In this document: piece after piece, positions 24,581 through 33,400 of the stretch | Position numbering within the stretch: position 1 is the stretch's first letter | Layout of the letters: each line of letters opens with the position of its first letter | From: SZUA-430 sp964646885 | Lineage (GTDB): Bacteria; Pseudomonadota; Alphaproteobacteria; Micropepsales; Micropepsaceae | DNA: 64,000 nt | Assembly (NCBI GenBank): GCA_964646885.1 | Contig: CAZYFM010000001.1 | Coordinates: 35,259-99,258, forward strand | Direction of reading: 5' to 3' | Notes under the pieces: model-generated | The model's input: only the letters and a program-made list of their open reading frames with translations | What the model was told of the DNA's origin: nothing | Database searches by the model: none | Program-made: the position numbers and the translations under genes

Positions 24581-25801
24581 TCATCTCGTTGATGTCGTGC
24601 TCAGGACCCGTACCGCAAACCCGGCATCGCGCACGGCCTGGCAGATGGCCTCGGCGTGCGTCGCATCCCGTGTTTCCACACTGACGCGCAGTTCGGCATC
24701 CTTGGCCGGCATGTCCGTCAGCATGCGATTGTGAGAGACTTCGATGATGTTGCCGCCGGCATTGCCCACCAGGGTCGCCACCTTGGCAAGCACCCCAGGC
24801 CTGTCTTCAATATCGACGGCAATCGTGAGGATGCGGCCCTCCCGCTGCAATTCCCGGATGATCACGTTCGACAGAAGGCGCGGATCGATGTTGCCGCCAC
24901 AGAGTACAAGGCCGACCTGCCGCCCCTGAAAGACCTCCGGATACTGCAGCAGCGCCGCAAAACCGGCCGCACCTGCACCTTCGACGACAGTCTTTTCGAT
25001 CGACAGCAGCATCGCGATCGCGCGCTCGATCATCTCTTCCGAGACCACAAGCACGTCGTCCAGCAACCGGCTGCAGATCTCGACGGTCCTCGCGCCGACA
25101 TTCTTGACGGCAATGCCCTCGGCAATCGTCTGGCCGCCGATCGGCGCATTCTGCTTCTTCAGCGTATTGAACATGGACGGAAAGAGCTTCGTCTCGACGC
25201 CAATCACCCGGATCGACGGCTTGAGGGCCTTTGCCGCGACCGCAATACCGGCGATCAGCCCGCCACCGCCCACGGGCACGACCAGCGTGTCCAGGTCGGG
25301 AAAGTCTTCCAGCATCTCGAGCCCGATCGTTCCTGCACCGGCGATGATCTTGTCGTCATCGTACGGATGCACGAAGACAAGCCCCTTCTCTGCCGCGATG
25401 TCGTGGGCAACCTTGTCGCAATCGGCAAGCGTCATGCCCTTCTGGATGACGTGGGCCCCGTGCGCCATCGTGTACTTCACTTTCACGAACGGCGTGGTCT
25501 CCGGCATCACGATCGTCGAGGGAATACCAAGTTTCGTGGCGTGATAGGCGACGCCCTGTGCATGGTTGCCGGCAGACATCGCGATCACGCCGCGCTTGCG
25601 CTCTTCCGGCGTAAGGCTGCTGAGCTTGTTGAGCGCGCCGCGCTCCTTGAACGAGGACGTGAACTGGAGGTTCTCGAACTTCAGGTGCACGTCGGCACCG
25701 GCCAGCTGCGAGAGCGTCTGCGATCTCATGCAGGGCGTGCGCTGGACGGCGCCCTTGATGACGCCTGCTGCACGCCTGATGTCTTCAATGGTAACCGCCA
25801 T
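24581..25801 (-). CDS. ilvA: threonine ammonia-lyase with ACT domain
   Basis: A 406-residue PLP enzyme that deaminates threonine to 2-oxobutanoate. The PLP lysine is K52 in T-S-S-F-K-E-R-G-A; the phosphate-binding V-G-G-G-G-L-I is near residue 180. The last 80 residues form one ACT domain (I-A-V-D-I-E-D-R-P-G-V-L-A), matching the shorter class with a single ACT domain. The ATG at 25801 is used because the extra 27 codons upstream show no family resemblance. The next gene begins inside its stop codon. Whether it is biosynthetic or catabolic is not clear. Confidence 0.92.
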   Translation of the reverse strand: MAVTIEDIRRAAGVIKGAVQRTPCMRSQTLSQLAGADVHLKFENLQFTSSFKERGALNKLSSLTPEERKRGVIAMSAGNHAQGVAYHATKLGIPSTIVMPETTPFVKVKYTMAHGAHVIQKGMTLADCDKVAHDIAAEKGLVFVHPYDDDKIIAGAGTIGLEMLEDFPDLDTLVVPVGGGGLIAGIAVAAKALKPSIRVIGVETKLFPSMFNTLKKQNAPIGGQTIAEGIAVKNVGARTVEICSRLLDDVLVVSEEMIERAIAMLLSIEKTVVEGAGAAGFAALLQYPEVFQGRQVGLVLCGGNIDPRLLSNVIIRELQREGRILTIAVDIEDRPGVLAKVATLVGNAGGNIIEVSHNRMLTDMPAKDAELRVSVETRDATHAEAICQAVRDAGFAVRVLSTTSTR

Positions 25802-25900
25802 CTGCCCCACCGCCCTTGCGTCCTGATGGAAGGTCGCTATGGAACACAAAGGGACGGTCGGCTCAAGGCCCCGGCGCGTCACCGCCCGTCGGCCCGGCTT

Positions 25901-26389
25901 TCAGATTGTCTTGATGACGCCAAGAATGACGGGATTGCCGGAATCATCGCCCAGCACCGGAAAGTCAGCCGACTCGAAGCTGACATGGTCGCGCCCGATC
26001 ACCAGCATGGTTCCGGAGTGCCGCAAGGCAACCCGCCGACGTATGGCCTCGCGGTAGTTGTGCGCCATGAGACCCGGAAATCCGGCATCACCGATCGAGA
26101 AGCGCATTGGAAAGAGTCCGTCGCCCAGCATCGCCTTCACCTTCTCGCCCTGGATGCGCACTTCAAAACGAGTGTCGTCGACCAGTTCGGTCAGGTAGAT
26201 GTAGGGAAGAAAGCGCGCGAACTTGCTGAGCGGAACCTGAGCACGTGTCGGCAGGTTGGGGAGACCCGCACTCCACCAGTCAAAGACGGCCTGGCACTCA
26301 GGCGAAATGAACTGGTCGCGAGAAGAGGCAACTTCATCAACAACGTTGGGAGCCGAACCGACAAGCCAGTCGGGAGAAGGGAGTGCCAA
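25901..26389 (-). CDS. PAS_5 domain protein
   Basis: A 162-residue single-domain protein of the PAS_5 (DUF1488-type neighbour) alphaproteobacterial family. Signature features are V-F-D-W-W-S-A-G-L-P-N-L-P, F-A-R-F-L-P-Y-I-Y-L-T-E, F-E-V-R-I-Q-G-E-K-V, and a final beta strand. No output domain, signal peptide or membrane segment is visible. It stands alone between the ilvA gene and tRNA-Met. It may sense a small ligand or bind another protein; the role is unknown. Confidence 0.8.
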   Translation of the reverse strand: MALPSPDWLVGSAPNVVDEVASSRDQFISPECQAVFDWWSAGLPNLPTRAQVPLSKFARFLPYIYLTELVDDTRFEVRIQGEKVKAMLGDGLFPMRFSIGDAGFPGLMAHNYREAIRRRVALRHSGTMLVIGRDHVSFESADFPVLGDDSGNPVILGVIKTI

Positions 26390-26574
26390 GGGAGAATCCG
26401 GAATTGTTTCTCACCGAGGCTACTTCCGGGTAACACCCGGTTACAATGGCGAGCCGCGAAGACAACCAGACGGTAGAAGCCGATTATGGAAGATGGTCTG
26501 GGGATGGAATGTTCGCGCGGGCCCAGGGTCGGGAACAGCCGGTCGGAAACACGGGCGTCGGGGCCGGATCGTCT

Positions 26575-26649
26575 TGGTAGCAGCGGACGGATTTGAACCG
26601 CCGACCAAGGGATTATGATTCCCCTGCTCTACCGCTGAGCTACGCTGCC
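26575..26649 (-). tRNA. tRNA-Met (anticodon CAT, elongator type)
   Basis: A complete cloverleaf can be drawn on the minus strand. The acceptor stem is GGCAGCG/CGCTGCT, with a G-T pair at the end as seen in other alphaproteobacterial elongator tRNA-Met genes. The D stem is GCTC/GAGC, the anticodon stem GGGGA/TCCCT, the loop ATCATAA with anticodon CAT, the T stem GGCGG/CCGTC with TTCAAAT, and the CCA end is encoded. A tRNA-Ile with lysidine-modified CAT is a less likely alternative. No integrase or att-like repeat is nearby. Confidence 0.92.
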
Positions 26650-26712
26650 AGACCAAAAACGAGGGCGGGATGTAAGGCGCGCCCCTTGCCTCTGTCAAGG
26701 CGAAGGCCCCCC

Positions 26713-27861
26713 TCAGGCCGCAAATGCCGCCTCGCCCCGGACGATCCAGCCCCCGCCCAGCATGCGCTCGGGAACACCTGCGTCATAGAGGACGCAGGCC
26801 TGGCCCGGGGCCACCCCTTCCTCGAAGGCCAGCAGGTCCACCTCGATGCGATCGCCGGAACGGCGGACTTCCGCCCGGACCGGCTGTCGGGTAGAGCGCA
26901 CACGCGCCAGTGCCGGCCTCGGTGCCTCCGTGAGCTCCTGTCCATCCAGCCAGTTGAGGTCCCGCAGAACGATACGCCGCGTCGCCAAAGCCTCGCGCGG
27001 CCCGACAACGACCTGACGCCGGGCGGCGTCAATGCGAATGACGAACATCTGCTCGTGGTGTCCAAGGCCAAGTCCCTTGCGCTGCCCTACCGTGAAGCCG
27101 ATCACGCCCTCATGCTTGCCGAGCACGTTACCCTGCAGGTCGACAATATCGCCAGGGCTCGCGGCCTCGGGCTTCAGCTTCTGCACGATGTCGCTGTATC
27201 GCCCCTGCGGGACAAAGCAGATGTCCTGGCTGTCCGGCTTGTCGGCGAGCAGCAGTCCGAGCTCCGCGGCGATTGCACGCGTTTCGCTCTTGGGAAAGCC
27301 CCCGAGCGGAAAGCGCACGAACTCCAGCTGTTCCCGTGTCGTTGCGAAGAGGAAGTAGCTCTGGTCACGGGAGGCATCGACGGCACGGTGCAGTTCGGGT
27401 CCCGACGGGCCGCGAAGCCGCTGGATGTAATGACCGGTCACGAGCGCTTGTGCTCCCATGTCCCGGGCAGCGCCCAGAAGGTCATGGAACTTGACGGTCT
27501 GGTTGCACTGGATGCAGGGCACCGGTGTTTCGCCCCGGGCGTAAGTCGCAGCAAAGTCATCGATGACCGACTTGCGGAACCGTTCCGTGTAGTCGAGCAC
27601 ATAGTGCGGAATGCCGATATGCTGGGCGGCAACGCGCGCGTCCTGGATGTCCTGTCCGGCGCAGCAGGCTCCCTTCTTCTTGGGCGTACCGTCAGCCGCA
27701 TAAAGCTGCAACGTGATCCCGACAACGTCGAACCCGGCACGCCGCGCGAGTGCGGCGGCAACAGCGCTGTCAACGCCGCCCGACATGGCCGCAACGACAC
27801 GCGTCCGCGCCGGGTCTCCGGGCAGGTCCATCACGTCACGGATCTGGTCGCTTGAAATCAT
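26713..27861 (-). CDS. mnmA: tRNA 2-thiouridine(34) synthase MnmA
   Basis: A 382-residue enzyme that thiolates uridine 34 of tRNAs for Lys, Glu and Gln. The ATP-binding PP-loop S-G-G-V-D-S is at 27-32. The catalytic cysteines are C119 (C-N-Q-T-V-K-F) and C215 (S-Q-D-I-C-F). The fold continues into the C-terminal beta-barrel, ending in A-P-G-Q-A-C-V-L-Y. Stand-alone gene near tRNA-Met and downstream of flgL, with no operon partner. Confidence 0.95.
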   Translation of the reverse strand: MISSDQIRDVMDLPGDPARTRVVAAMSGGVDSAVAAALARRAGFDVVGITLQLYAADGTPKKKGACCAGQDIQDARVAAQHIGIPHYVLDYTERFRKSVIDDFAATYARGETPVPCIQCNQTVKFHDLLGAARDMGAQALVTGHYIQRLRGPSGPELHRAVDASRDQSYFLFATTREQLEFVRFPLGGFPKSETRAIAAELGLLLADKPDSQDICFVPQGRYSDIVQKLKPEAASPGDIVDLQGNVLGKHEGVIGFTVGQRKGLGLGHHEQMFVIRIDAARRQVVVGPREALATRRIVLRDLNWLDGQELTEAPRPALARVRSTRQPVRAEVRRSGDRIEVDLLAFEEGVAPGQACVLYDAGVPERMLGGGWIVRGEAAFAA

Positions 27862-27927
27862 GCGCGCCTATAACGCGCCGGCGCCTGTCCATGCAAGCTT
27901 AACGGCAGGGCCTAAGCCCCGCCGATG

Positions 27928-28854
27928 CTAGAGGAAATTCAGCAGGTTCAGTTGGTTGACCTGGGCGATCATGCGGCCCGCAGCCTCAGCCGCAACCTGG
28001 TCCTGGTTCAGCCGCGCAATGGCTTCCGAAAGGTCCACGTCTTCAATGTCACCAATGAACTTGGTGAAATAGGCGCTCATGGATTCGTGCCGCTCGACCG
28101 TCGAGCTCACCTGTTCGTGGCGCGTGCCGTTGATGGCGGCAAGAGCCGTCAGGCCGTTGTGCACGTTGGGAAGCGTCTGGTTCTGCGTTGTCAGGAAGCT
28201 CGTCTGGTCCGCATTCAGGTTTGCGCCAAACGGTCCATTCACGCCGGCATCGAAGTCGGCAATGTCCTTGAACATCTGGAACAGGTCCGTGGCGATCGCG
28301 CTCGCGGTCATGCCGACCGTAACCGTCTCGTGCTCGTCGATGCGCTGGGTCAGCTCGTAATCCGTGTTCTCGAACACGTCATCGACGGTGGCCGCAGCCG
28401 TCAGGCTCGCGAGGTCGGGCGCGGATACGGGCGCGACATCCGTGCGCGAGCCGCCATAGAGGTACTTGCCGTCAACGCGCACGTTCAGGATGGCCACGGC
28501 TTCGCCATAGAGGCTGCGCACTTCATCCATCATCGCCGGGGCATGGCCCGTCGACAGCGCGTCGCCGATTGCCGCGCGCAGGCGCGAGCTGATGTCCGAC
28601 ATCTGCTGCAGGTGCAGGTCCTGGATGTCGAGCCGGTTCAGCACTTCCTTCGTCGCCGACAGATAGGATTCGACGCCCGCGGACTTCTGTTTCGCGGCAA
28701 CCAGCACCGACGCCTTGTCCTTCACGTCGGCCAGATGGTCACCCACCTTGCCCGTGGAGATCTGCGTCTGCCACTTCACGTTCCGGCCCTGGATGCGGCC
28801 ATATTCGTTGATCAGTCCTTGTGACAGTGACCAAGAGCCTACACGGTCAAGCAT
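27928..28854 (-). CDS. flgL: flagellar hook-filament junction protein FlgL
   Basis: A 308-residue flagellin-family protein that joins the hook to the filament. The N-terminal helix region (G-L-I-N-E-Y-G-R-I-Q, then Q-T-Q-I-S-T-G-K-V) and a C-terminal helix (A-A-G-R-M-I-A-Q-V-N-Q-L-N-L-L-N-F-L) match the D0/D1 domains. The ATG has AAGGAGG at ideal distance. It follows flgK after 15 bp in the order flgK-flgL. Expression should come from the sigma54 promoter before flgK. Confidence 0.9.
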   Translation of the reverse strand: MLDRVGSWSLSQGLINEYGRIQGRNVKWQTQISTGKVGDHLADVKDKASVLVAAKQKSAGVESYLSATKEVLNRLDIQDLHLQQMSDISSRLRAAIGDALSTGHAPAMMDEVRSLYGEAVAILNVRVDGKYLYGGSRTDVAPVSAPDLASLTAAATVDDVFENTDYELTQRIDEHETVTVGMTASAIATDLFQMFKDIADFDAGVNGPFGANLNADQTSFLTTQNQTLPNVHNGLTALAAINGTRHEQVSSTVERHESMSAYFTKFIGDIEDVDLSEAIARLNQDQVAAEAAGRMIAQVNQLNLLNFL

Positions 28855-28869
28855 GTGGCGCCTCCTTCG

Positions 28870-30996
28870 TTAAATCGCTTGCAGAAGTGTTTCGTACATT
28901 TCCTGCGCAACCGTCATGATGCGCGCGGAAGCATTGTAGGCCTGCTGGAAGATCATCATGTTGGCCAGTTCCTCGTCGAGGTTGACCCCTTCCGTCGCGT
29001 TGCGTCGCGCCGAGACTTCTTCCTGCACGTTCACCCGGTTGACCCGCTCTTCCTCCGCCGCATTCGCGAGGTCGGACTGAAGGCCCGACAGCTGCGCGAT
29101 GTAGTCGTTGAGGGAAAGCGTGCCGGATGAAAGCCCGCCGACGGCGGGAAAGCTGTGGAGCGCATTGGCCGCGTTGGCCAGCCCCAGTGCGCCCCTGTTG
29201 TCGCTCGCGCCAAGCACGATGTCGCCGGCAACGGTGGAGGGCGAGATGTTGAGCTGCGCCAGCGCCATCTTCGAGCTGTTCTGCGCGATGTCGGTGCGGA
29301 TCGCCATCGACATCGCCTGGTTCTGCTGCATCGCCGTGCCGAGACCGAAGAACTGGGTCATCGAGACGCCCGTCGCCCCGCGGGACGTGGTGTCGTTCTT
29401 CACCTCGAGCCGCGCTCCCGCATAGGCACTGGACGGCGTCATGACGACGCTTCCGTTGCTGTCGAGCGAGAACGTGGCGTAGCCGTTCGCCCCCGAGTTC
29501 ATGAGCGTGAGCAGGTCAACCACGGTTGAGCCGGCGACCGTCACGTTGAAGCTCGAGAGGATCTCGCCCTTCGTGCCGCGCAGGACGAACTCGGCAGTGC
29601 CGCCGGCCGTGAAATTATGCGCGTCCGTGCTCTGCACGCCGGTCGCAAAGTTGGAGGGGCTGGCCGCCGTCACCAGGTTGTTGAGCCCGAAGAACTGCGA
29701 CAGGCCATGCCCGCCGCGCAGCGCCGGGTTCGACGGGTCCTGCAGGAGGGCAATGCCATTGCTGCTGCTGCTCGCCCCGATGGTCAGGCGCCCGTTCGAG
29801 AAGCTCGCGGATGCATTGCCGCCAAGGCCGGCATTGATCGCCGACACAAGGTCACCCACCGTCGCCAGCGTGGACGTGTCGATGTCGAGTTGCTGCACAA
29901 GCCCGCCCTGCGAGTCGACGACGGCAACCTTCACCCAGCCCGAGAAGTTGAGAGGATCCGTCGAAAGCAGGCCGGTGTTCACGCCAGTGAGGCTCTGCGG
30001 CGCGGGAACGGAAGAACTGTTGTTGTGGATCGCGTTCAGTTCGTCAGCCAGCGCAGCGCCCACCTGTCCCAGCTGCTCGGCAAGGTCCGGCAGGCGGCGG
30101 TCACGCATGTCCAGGAGGCCGCGAATTTCGCCGCCGCCAATGCGCGACTCGATCGCGACCGCAGGCCCGACGTCATTCCCGCCCTCCGGATTGATCCGCT
30201 GGAGCTGGATGGGCGGAAACACGGTCGACGTCGACACCGACGCAGGTCCCGCATAACGCAGTTCCGAACTGACATCCGTGATGAGCCCCGTGCCATCCAT
30301 GAGCGACACATAGATGCGTCCGTCGGACTGCTCGTACGTACGGATGTCCATGTACTTCGACAGCTCGGAGATCGCACGGTCGCGCTGGTCCACGAGGCCC
30401 GACTGGTTGTCATTCTGGAGAACCGCCGACTTGATGCCGGAATTCAGTTCGTAGATTTCGGAGATGAGCCGGTTGACGGTGCGCACATTGGTCGTGATCT
30501 GCGAGTTCGCGTCCTGGCGCAGCGACTGGATGCCCGTCCCCATGCTCGACAGCGCCGACAGCGCAGAACCGACAGCCGATACGGCAGAGTTGCGGCGCGC
30601 CACCGAAGCCGGATCGACCGAGAGCTGCTGCAGCGCGGTCATCGCGCTCGAGACGCGCGCACCGATCGAGTTGCCGTCATTGATCGAACCGATCAGGTCC
30701 TGCACGCGGGAGAAATAGGACGAAAGAACGCCCAACTTGCCCACGGCACTGCTCGCATCGGCAGCCTCGCGGGCCAGGAATTCGTCGGCAATGCGCCTGA
30801 TGTCGTCAACGGAAACGCCCGTCAGGCGATCCGCCGTCAGGCGTGGCCCGAAGTCGACCTGGCGGCGATGATAGCCTTCCGTGTTGATGTTGGCGATGTT
30901 GTTGGAAGTCACGCGCAGTGCCGTCTGGTTGGCCTGCAGCGCGCTGGTCGCCGTATTCATGATCGCGCCAAGCGATATGTTTGCGTTCAGCACCAT
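28870..30996 (-). CDS. flgK: flagellar hook-associated protein FlgK
   Basis: A 708-residue HAP1 protein that joins hook and filament. It starts with I-M-N-T-A-T-S-A-L-Q-A-N-Q-T-A-L, then S-N-N-I-A-N-I-N-T-E-G-Y-H-R-R-Q, the rod/hook-protein N-terminal motif. It ends with N-L-D-E-E-L-A-N-M-M-I-F-Q-Q-A-Y-N-A-S-A, the matching C-terminal motif. AGGAGGT lies just before the ATG at 30996. A longer open frame upstream has no family resemblance. First gene of the flgK-flgL unit, divergent from fliK across a region with sigma54 promoters. Confidence 0.95.
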   Translation of the reverse strand: MVLNANISLGAIMNTATSALQANQTALRVTSNNIANINTEGYHRRQVDFGPRLTADRLTGVSVDDIRRIADEFLAREAADASSAVGKLGVLSSYFSRVQDLIGSINDGNSIGARVSSAMTALQQLSVDPASVARRNSAVSAVGSALSALSSMGTGIQSLRQDANSQITTNVRTVNRLISEIYELNSGIKSAVLQNDNQSGLVDQRDRAISELSKYMDIRTYEQSDGRIYVSLMDGTGLITDVSSELRYAGPASVSTSTVFPPIQLQRINPEGGNDVGPAVAIESRIGGGEIRGLLDMRDRRLPDLAEQLGQVGAALADELNAIHNNSSSVPAPQSLTGVNTGLLSTDPLNFSGWVKVAVVDSQGGLVQQLDIDTSTLATVGDLVSAINAGLGGNASASFSNGRLTIGASSSSNGIALLQDPSNPALRGGHGLSQFFGLNNLVTAASPSNFATGVQSTDAHNFTAGGTAEFVLRGTKGEILSSFNVTVAGSTVVDLLTLMNSGANGYATFSLDSNGSVVMTPSSAYAGARLEVKNDTTSRGATGVSMTQFFGLGTAMQQNQAMSMAIRTDIAQNSSKMALAQLNISPSTVAGDIVLGASDNRGALGLANAANALHSFPAVGGLSSGTLSLNDYIAQLSGLQSDLANAAEEERVNRVNVQEEVSARRNATEGVNLDEELANMMIFQQAYNASARIMTVAQEMYETLLQAI

Positions 30997-31020
30997 GTGA
31001 ACCTCCTGTTCCTGCCGCCC

Positions 31021-31060
31021 CGGCAAATCCTGCCGCCCTGAGGGCAAGCAAATTCTGCCG
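31021..31060. promoter_or_regulatory. ftr-like sites in the flgK leader
   Basis: CGGCAAATCCTGCCG (31021-31035) is an inverted repeat, CGGCA-N5-TGCCG. AGCAAATTCTGCCG (31047-31060) is a near copy. They lie roughly 70-110 bp downstream of the predicted flgK start of transcription, within the leader. Caulobacter FlbD binds such paired ftr elements, sometimes downstream of the promoter. The match to ftr is from memory of that arrangement and is inferred. Confidence 0.5.
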
Positions 31061-31139
31061 TTTTGCCGCCTTTTGACGGCAAGGATCCCTGAATGCCCGC
31101 CATTTTGGAAAAAGGCATGGAGGGTCCCGACCGGGAGGT

Positions 31140-31155
31140 TGCAACCCCGGTGCCA
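31140..31155 (-). promoter_or_regulatory. sigma54 promoter for flgK-flgL
   Basis: On the minus strand TGGCACC-GGGG-TTGCA fits the -24/-12 consensus TGGCACG-N4-TTGCA, with the invariant GG and GC ten bases apart. It reads towards flgK, leaving a leader of about 130 bases. Sigma54 promoters need an activator; FlbD, encoded at 39038, is the natural candidate. Confidence 0.75.
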
Positions 31156-31166
31156 CGATGACTGCG

Positions 31167-31224
31167 CGGCAAAAATCACTGCAGCGCGGCGAATTCTGCC
31201 GCGTCGACGGAGCAATCTCTGCCG
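31167..31224. promoter_or_regulatory. ftr-like sites between the divergent promoters
   Basis: CGGCAAAAATCACTGC (31167-31182), CGGCGAATTCTGCCG (31187-31201) and GAGCAATCTCTGCCG (31210-31224) share the CGGCA-like / TGCCG arms of the pair in the flgK leader. They lie between two sigma54 promoters and end about 54 bp before the fliK -24 element, an enhancer-like position for a bound activator such as FlbD. Confidence 0.5.
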
Positions 31225-31277
31225 CATCATGTCCACGGAATTTTCCGGAAACGCCGGAAATCCGCCGAATGGCACGC

Positions 31278-31293
31278 TGGCAAGGCGATTGCA
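31278..31293 (+). promoter_or_regulatory. sigma54 promoter for fliK-flgD-flgE
   Basis: TGGCAAG-GCGA-TTGCA fits the -24/-12 consensus, with GG and GC ten bases apart. Transcription should start near 31304, just 28 bp before the fliK ATG at 31332. This supports that start rather than the longer frame that begins inside the promoter region. Confidence 0.75.
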
Positions 31294-31331
31294 GACATCT
31301 GGTCAGGCGCAATGTGCGTTTGGAACCAGTC

Positions 31332-32621
31332 ATGCCTGCATCGACCGCGATCGCTTCCTTCTTTGCTCCCGCCACGCAGGCGGTGAACGCTTCTGCGTCT
31401 TCGAACGCAGGCAAGGCGGGAAATGATGGCGTGTTCGCTTCGCTCGTCGAAGAAGCGCAGGGCACGGCTTCAGCCACGCCCTCGCCTCTCCTTTCCCTTC
31501 TGGCCGGCAACAATCCGCAACTGATCGCGCAGGACGCATCAGCTGACGGCGCAACCCCGGCACTGTCCCCTGAACTGCGCAGCCTTCTGGCGTCGATGAA
31601 CGCTGGCGCTGAAGCCGTGACGCTCGACACGACGGAGACGGCGCTCCCCTCCGACGTGTCTGCACTCGCTCTCCTGATCGCGCAGTTCCAGCAGCCGCAG
31701 GCAGTCGCAAATGCGGAAGCCGTGGCGCCACCGGCATCAGGCGCGCCCGCCGCAGGCACGCTCACGCCCGAACAGCTCCTCGCAAGCCAGGACGCCACCG
31801 CCATCGTTGACGCTCTCGCGTCTCTGAACGGCGGCGCGACCGGCGAATCTCTTGATCCCGCCTTCGCGCAGCTCCTGCACAACAGCGCTGCGACGGCGAC
31901 GAATGCCCAGATGCTGGCGAAGGCAAAGACGCCGGTCGCGGCCAATGGCGGAGAAGTTGCCACGTCCACGGCAGCAACGCCGGACACGCAGTCCCTGCTG
32001 CAGGGCACGACGACCGACACCCGCTCGGCGATCACCCAGCCCGGCCAGTCCCATGGCCATGGCCAGATGAATGGCGGGACCTTCGGTGGCTCCGACGCCG
32101 CCCGCCCCTTTGACGTGAACCTGCAGGCTGCAACGCCGCAGTCCCAGCCCCAGTTCCAGGTGGAGCTCGCCAAGGCGCAGCAGGCTGCGCCGTCCGGCCC
32201 GCTCCTGCCGCAGGTCCCCCTCGAAGCCCTCGCCGTGCAGATTGCACGCCGCTTCGAGCAGGGCATGAGCAGCTTCGAGATCTCGCTGAGCCCGGCGGAA
32301 CTCGGCAAGCTCGACATCTCCATGCAGGTTTCGGATGACGGCCGCGTCCACGCTGTCCTGCGCGCCGAGCGCCCCGAGACCCTCGAACTCCTGAAGCAGG
32401 ATGCCCGCGCGCTTGAAACCCAGCTCCGCCAGGCCGGCCTTGACGTTGGATCGAACGCCCTGAGCTTCCAGCTCTCGCAGGGCAACGCCCAGCGCCAGAA
32501 CCTGGCCGACCGCAATGGTGCCTTCGCCTCGGCCCTGAACGGCAACGCCTCGCCTGACGAGCAGACCACGACCACCTACGTCGCCACGCGCAAGCGTGAT
32601 GGCATCGACATTCACGTATAG
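31332..32621 (+). CDS. fliK: flagellar hook-length control protein FliK
   Basis: A 429-residue FliK. The N-terminal 280 residues are low-complexity, rich in Ala, Thr, Gln and Ser. The conserved C-terminal Flg_hook domain (about 300-400) has F-E-I-S-L-S-P-A-E-L-G-K-L-D-I, R-P-E-T-L-E-L-L-K-Q-D and L-E-T-Q-L-R-Q-A-G-L-D. The protein measures the hook and switches export to filament substrates. The start follows the sigma54 promoter by 28 bp. flgD follows after 12 bp and flgE later, forming a hook operon. Confidence 0.9.
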   Translation: MPASTAIASFFAPATQAVNASASSNAGKAGNDGVFASLVEEAQGTASATPSPLLSLLAGNNPQLIAQDASADGATPALSPELRSLLASMNAGAEAVTLDTTETALPSDVSALALLIAQFQQPQAVANAEAVAPPASGAPAAGTLTPEQLLASQDATAIVDALASLNGGATGESLDPAFAQLLHNSAATATNAQMLAKAKTPVAANGGEVATSTAATPDTQSLLQGTTTDTRSAITQPGQSHGHGQMNGGTFGGSDAARPFDVNLQAATPQSQPQFQVELAKAQQAAPSGPLLPQVPLEALAVQIARRFEQGMSSFEISLSPAELGKLDISMQVSDDGRVHAVLRAERPETLELLKQDARALETQLRQAGLDVGSNALSFQLSQGNAQRQNLADRNGAFASALNGNASPDEQTTTTYVATRKRDGIDIHV

Positions 32622-32633
32622 GACACCCGGACC

Positions 32634-33284
32634 ATGGACATCGGCGCCGTAGCATCGACGACGACCAGCAACACCGCAAATGCGCAGAAGACGCTGAGCG
32701 GCAACTACGAGACGTTCCTGCGCCTCCTGACGACTCAGCTGCAGAACCAGGATCCGCTCGAGCCCCTCGACGCGACCAAGTTCACCGAGCAGCTTGTGTC
32801 CTACAGCCAGGTAGAGCAGCAGATCGCCACGAACTCCAGCCTGAACACGCTGATTTCGGTGACACGCTCATCGGCCGGCGCGACGGCAGTCAGCTTCCTG
32901 GGCAAGAACGCGATCACGTCCGGACAGGTCAGCTCGCTGTCAGACGGCGAAGCCTCCTGGCAGTACACGCTGCCGCAGGATGCAACCTCGCTCCAGGTCC
33001 GCGTCACCGACATGAACGGCAACGTCGTGAAGACGCTCACGGGCGACCCCAAGGTCGGCACCCACGAGATCAGCTGGGACGGCATGAACAGCAGCGGCAG
33101 CGCCATGCCCGAAGGAACCTACAAGCTCACTGTCGCGGCTACCAAGGCCGATGGCAGCTCCATCCCGGTGACCGTCTCCGGCATCGGCATGATTTCGGAA
33201 ATCGACATGTCCGGCGCGGCCCCCGTCCTGTACGTGGGCTCCCGGAAGCTCGCATTGAGTGAGGTCACCGGCTTCAAGAACTAG
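32634..33284 (+). CDS. flgD: flagellar hook cap protein FlgD
   Basis: A 216-residue hook-assembly scaffold. The N-terminal export/cap region has Y-E-T-F-L-R-L-L-T-T-Q-L-Q-N-Q-D-P-L, the usual FlgD signature. The remaining part holds Ig-like and tudor-like strands, including G-T-H-E-I-S-W-D-G and the M-P-E-G-T-Y turn. It sits between fliK and flgE, with a normal length for the family. Confidence 0.94.
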   Translation: MDIGAVASTTTSNTANAQKTLSGNYETFLRLLTTQLQNQDPLEPLDATKFTEQLVSYSQVEQQIATNSSLNTLISVTRSSAGATAVSFLGKNAITSGQVSSLSDGEASWQYTLPQDATSLQVRVTDMNGNVVKTLTGDPKVGTHEISWDGMNSSGSAMPEGTYKLTVAATKADGSSIPVTVSGIGMISEIDMSGAAPVLYVGSRKLALSEVTGFKN

Positions 33285-33400
33285 AAAAACATGCCGGTGA
33301 AGTGAAGCGTGCACGGCGCAGAAGCGGCGTGGACACACAAAAAAAGAGCGGCACACTCGAAGGGTAAGCCGCCAGCTAATTTGAAAAAGGGAGTGCAGTC

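Noticed and set aside
24656..26476. 606-codon plus-strand ORF opposite threonine ammonia-lyase and the PAS_5 gene
   Set aside because: It spans two convincing minus-strand genes and shows only shadow-like composition.
26575..26649. tRNA-Met as an integration site for a genomic island
   Set aside because: There is no integrase gene, no repeat of the tRNA 3' end, and the flanking genes are ordinary housekeeping genes.
27899..27915. TTAA and CTAA pair near the mnmA/flgL gap as a CtrA box
   Set aside because: The halves are nine bases apart rather than seven, and flgL is downstream of flgK, not next to its promoter.
30806..32575. 589-codon minus-strand ORF across fliK and the start of flgK
   Set aside because: It crosses the sigma54 promoter region and both real genes, and shows low-complexity Ala/Ser/Arg composition.
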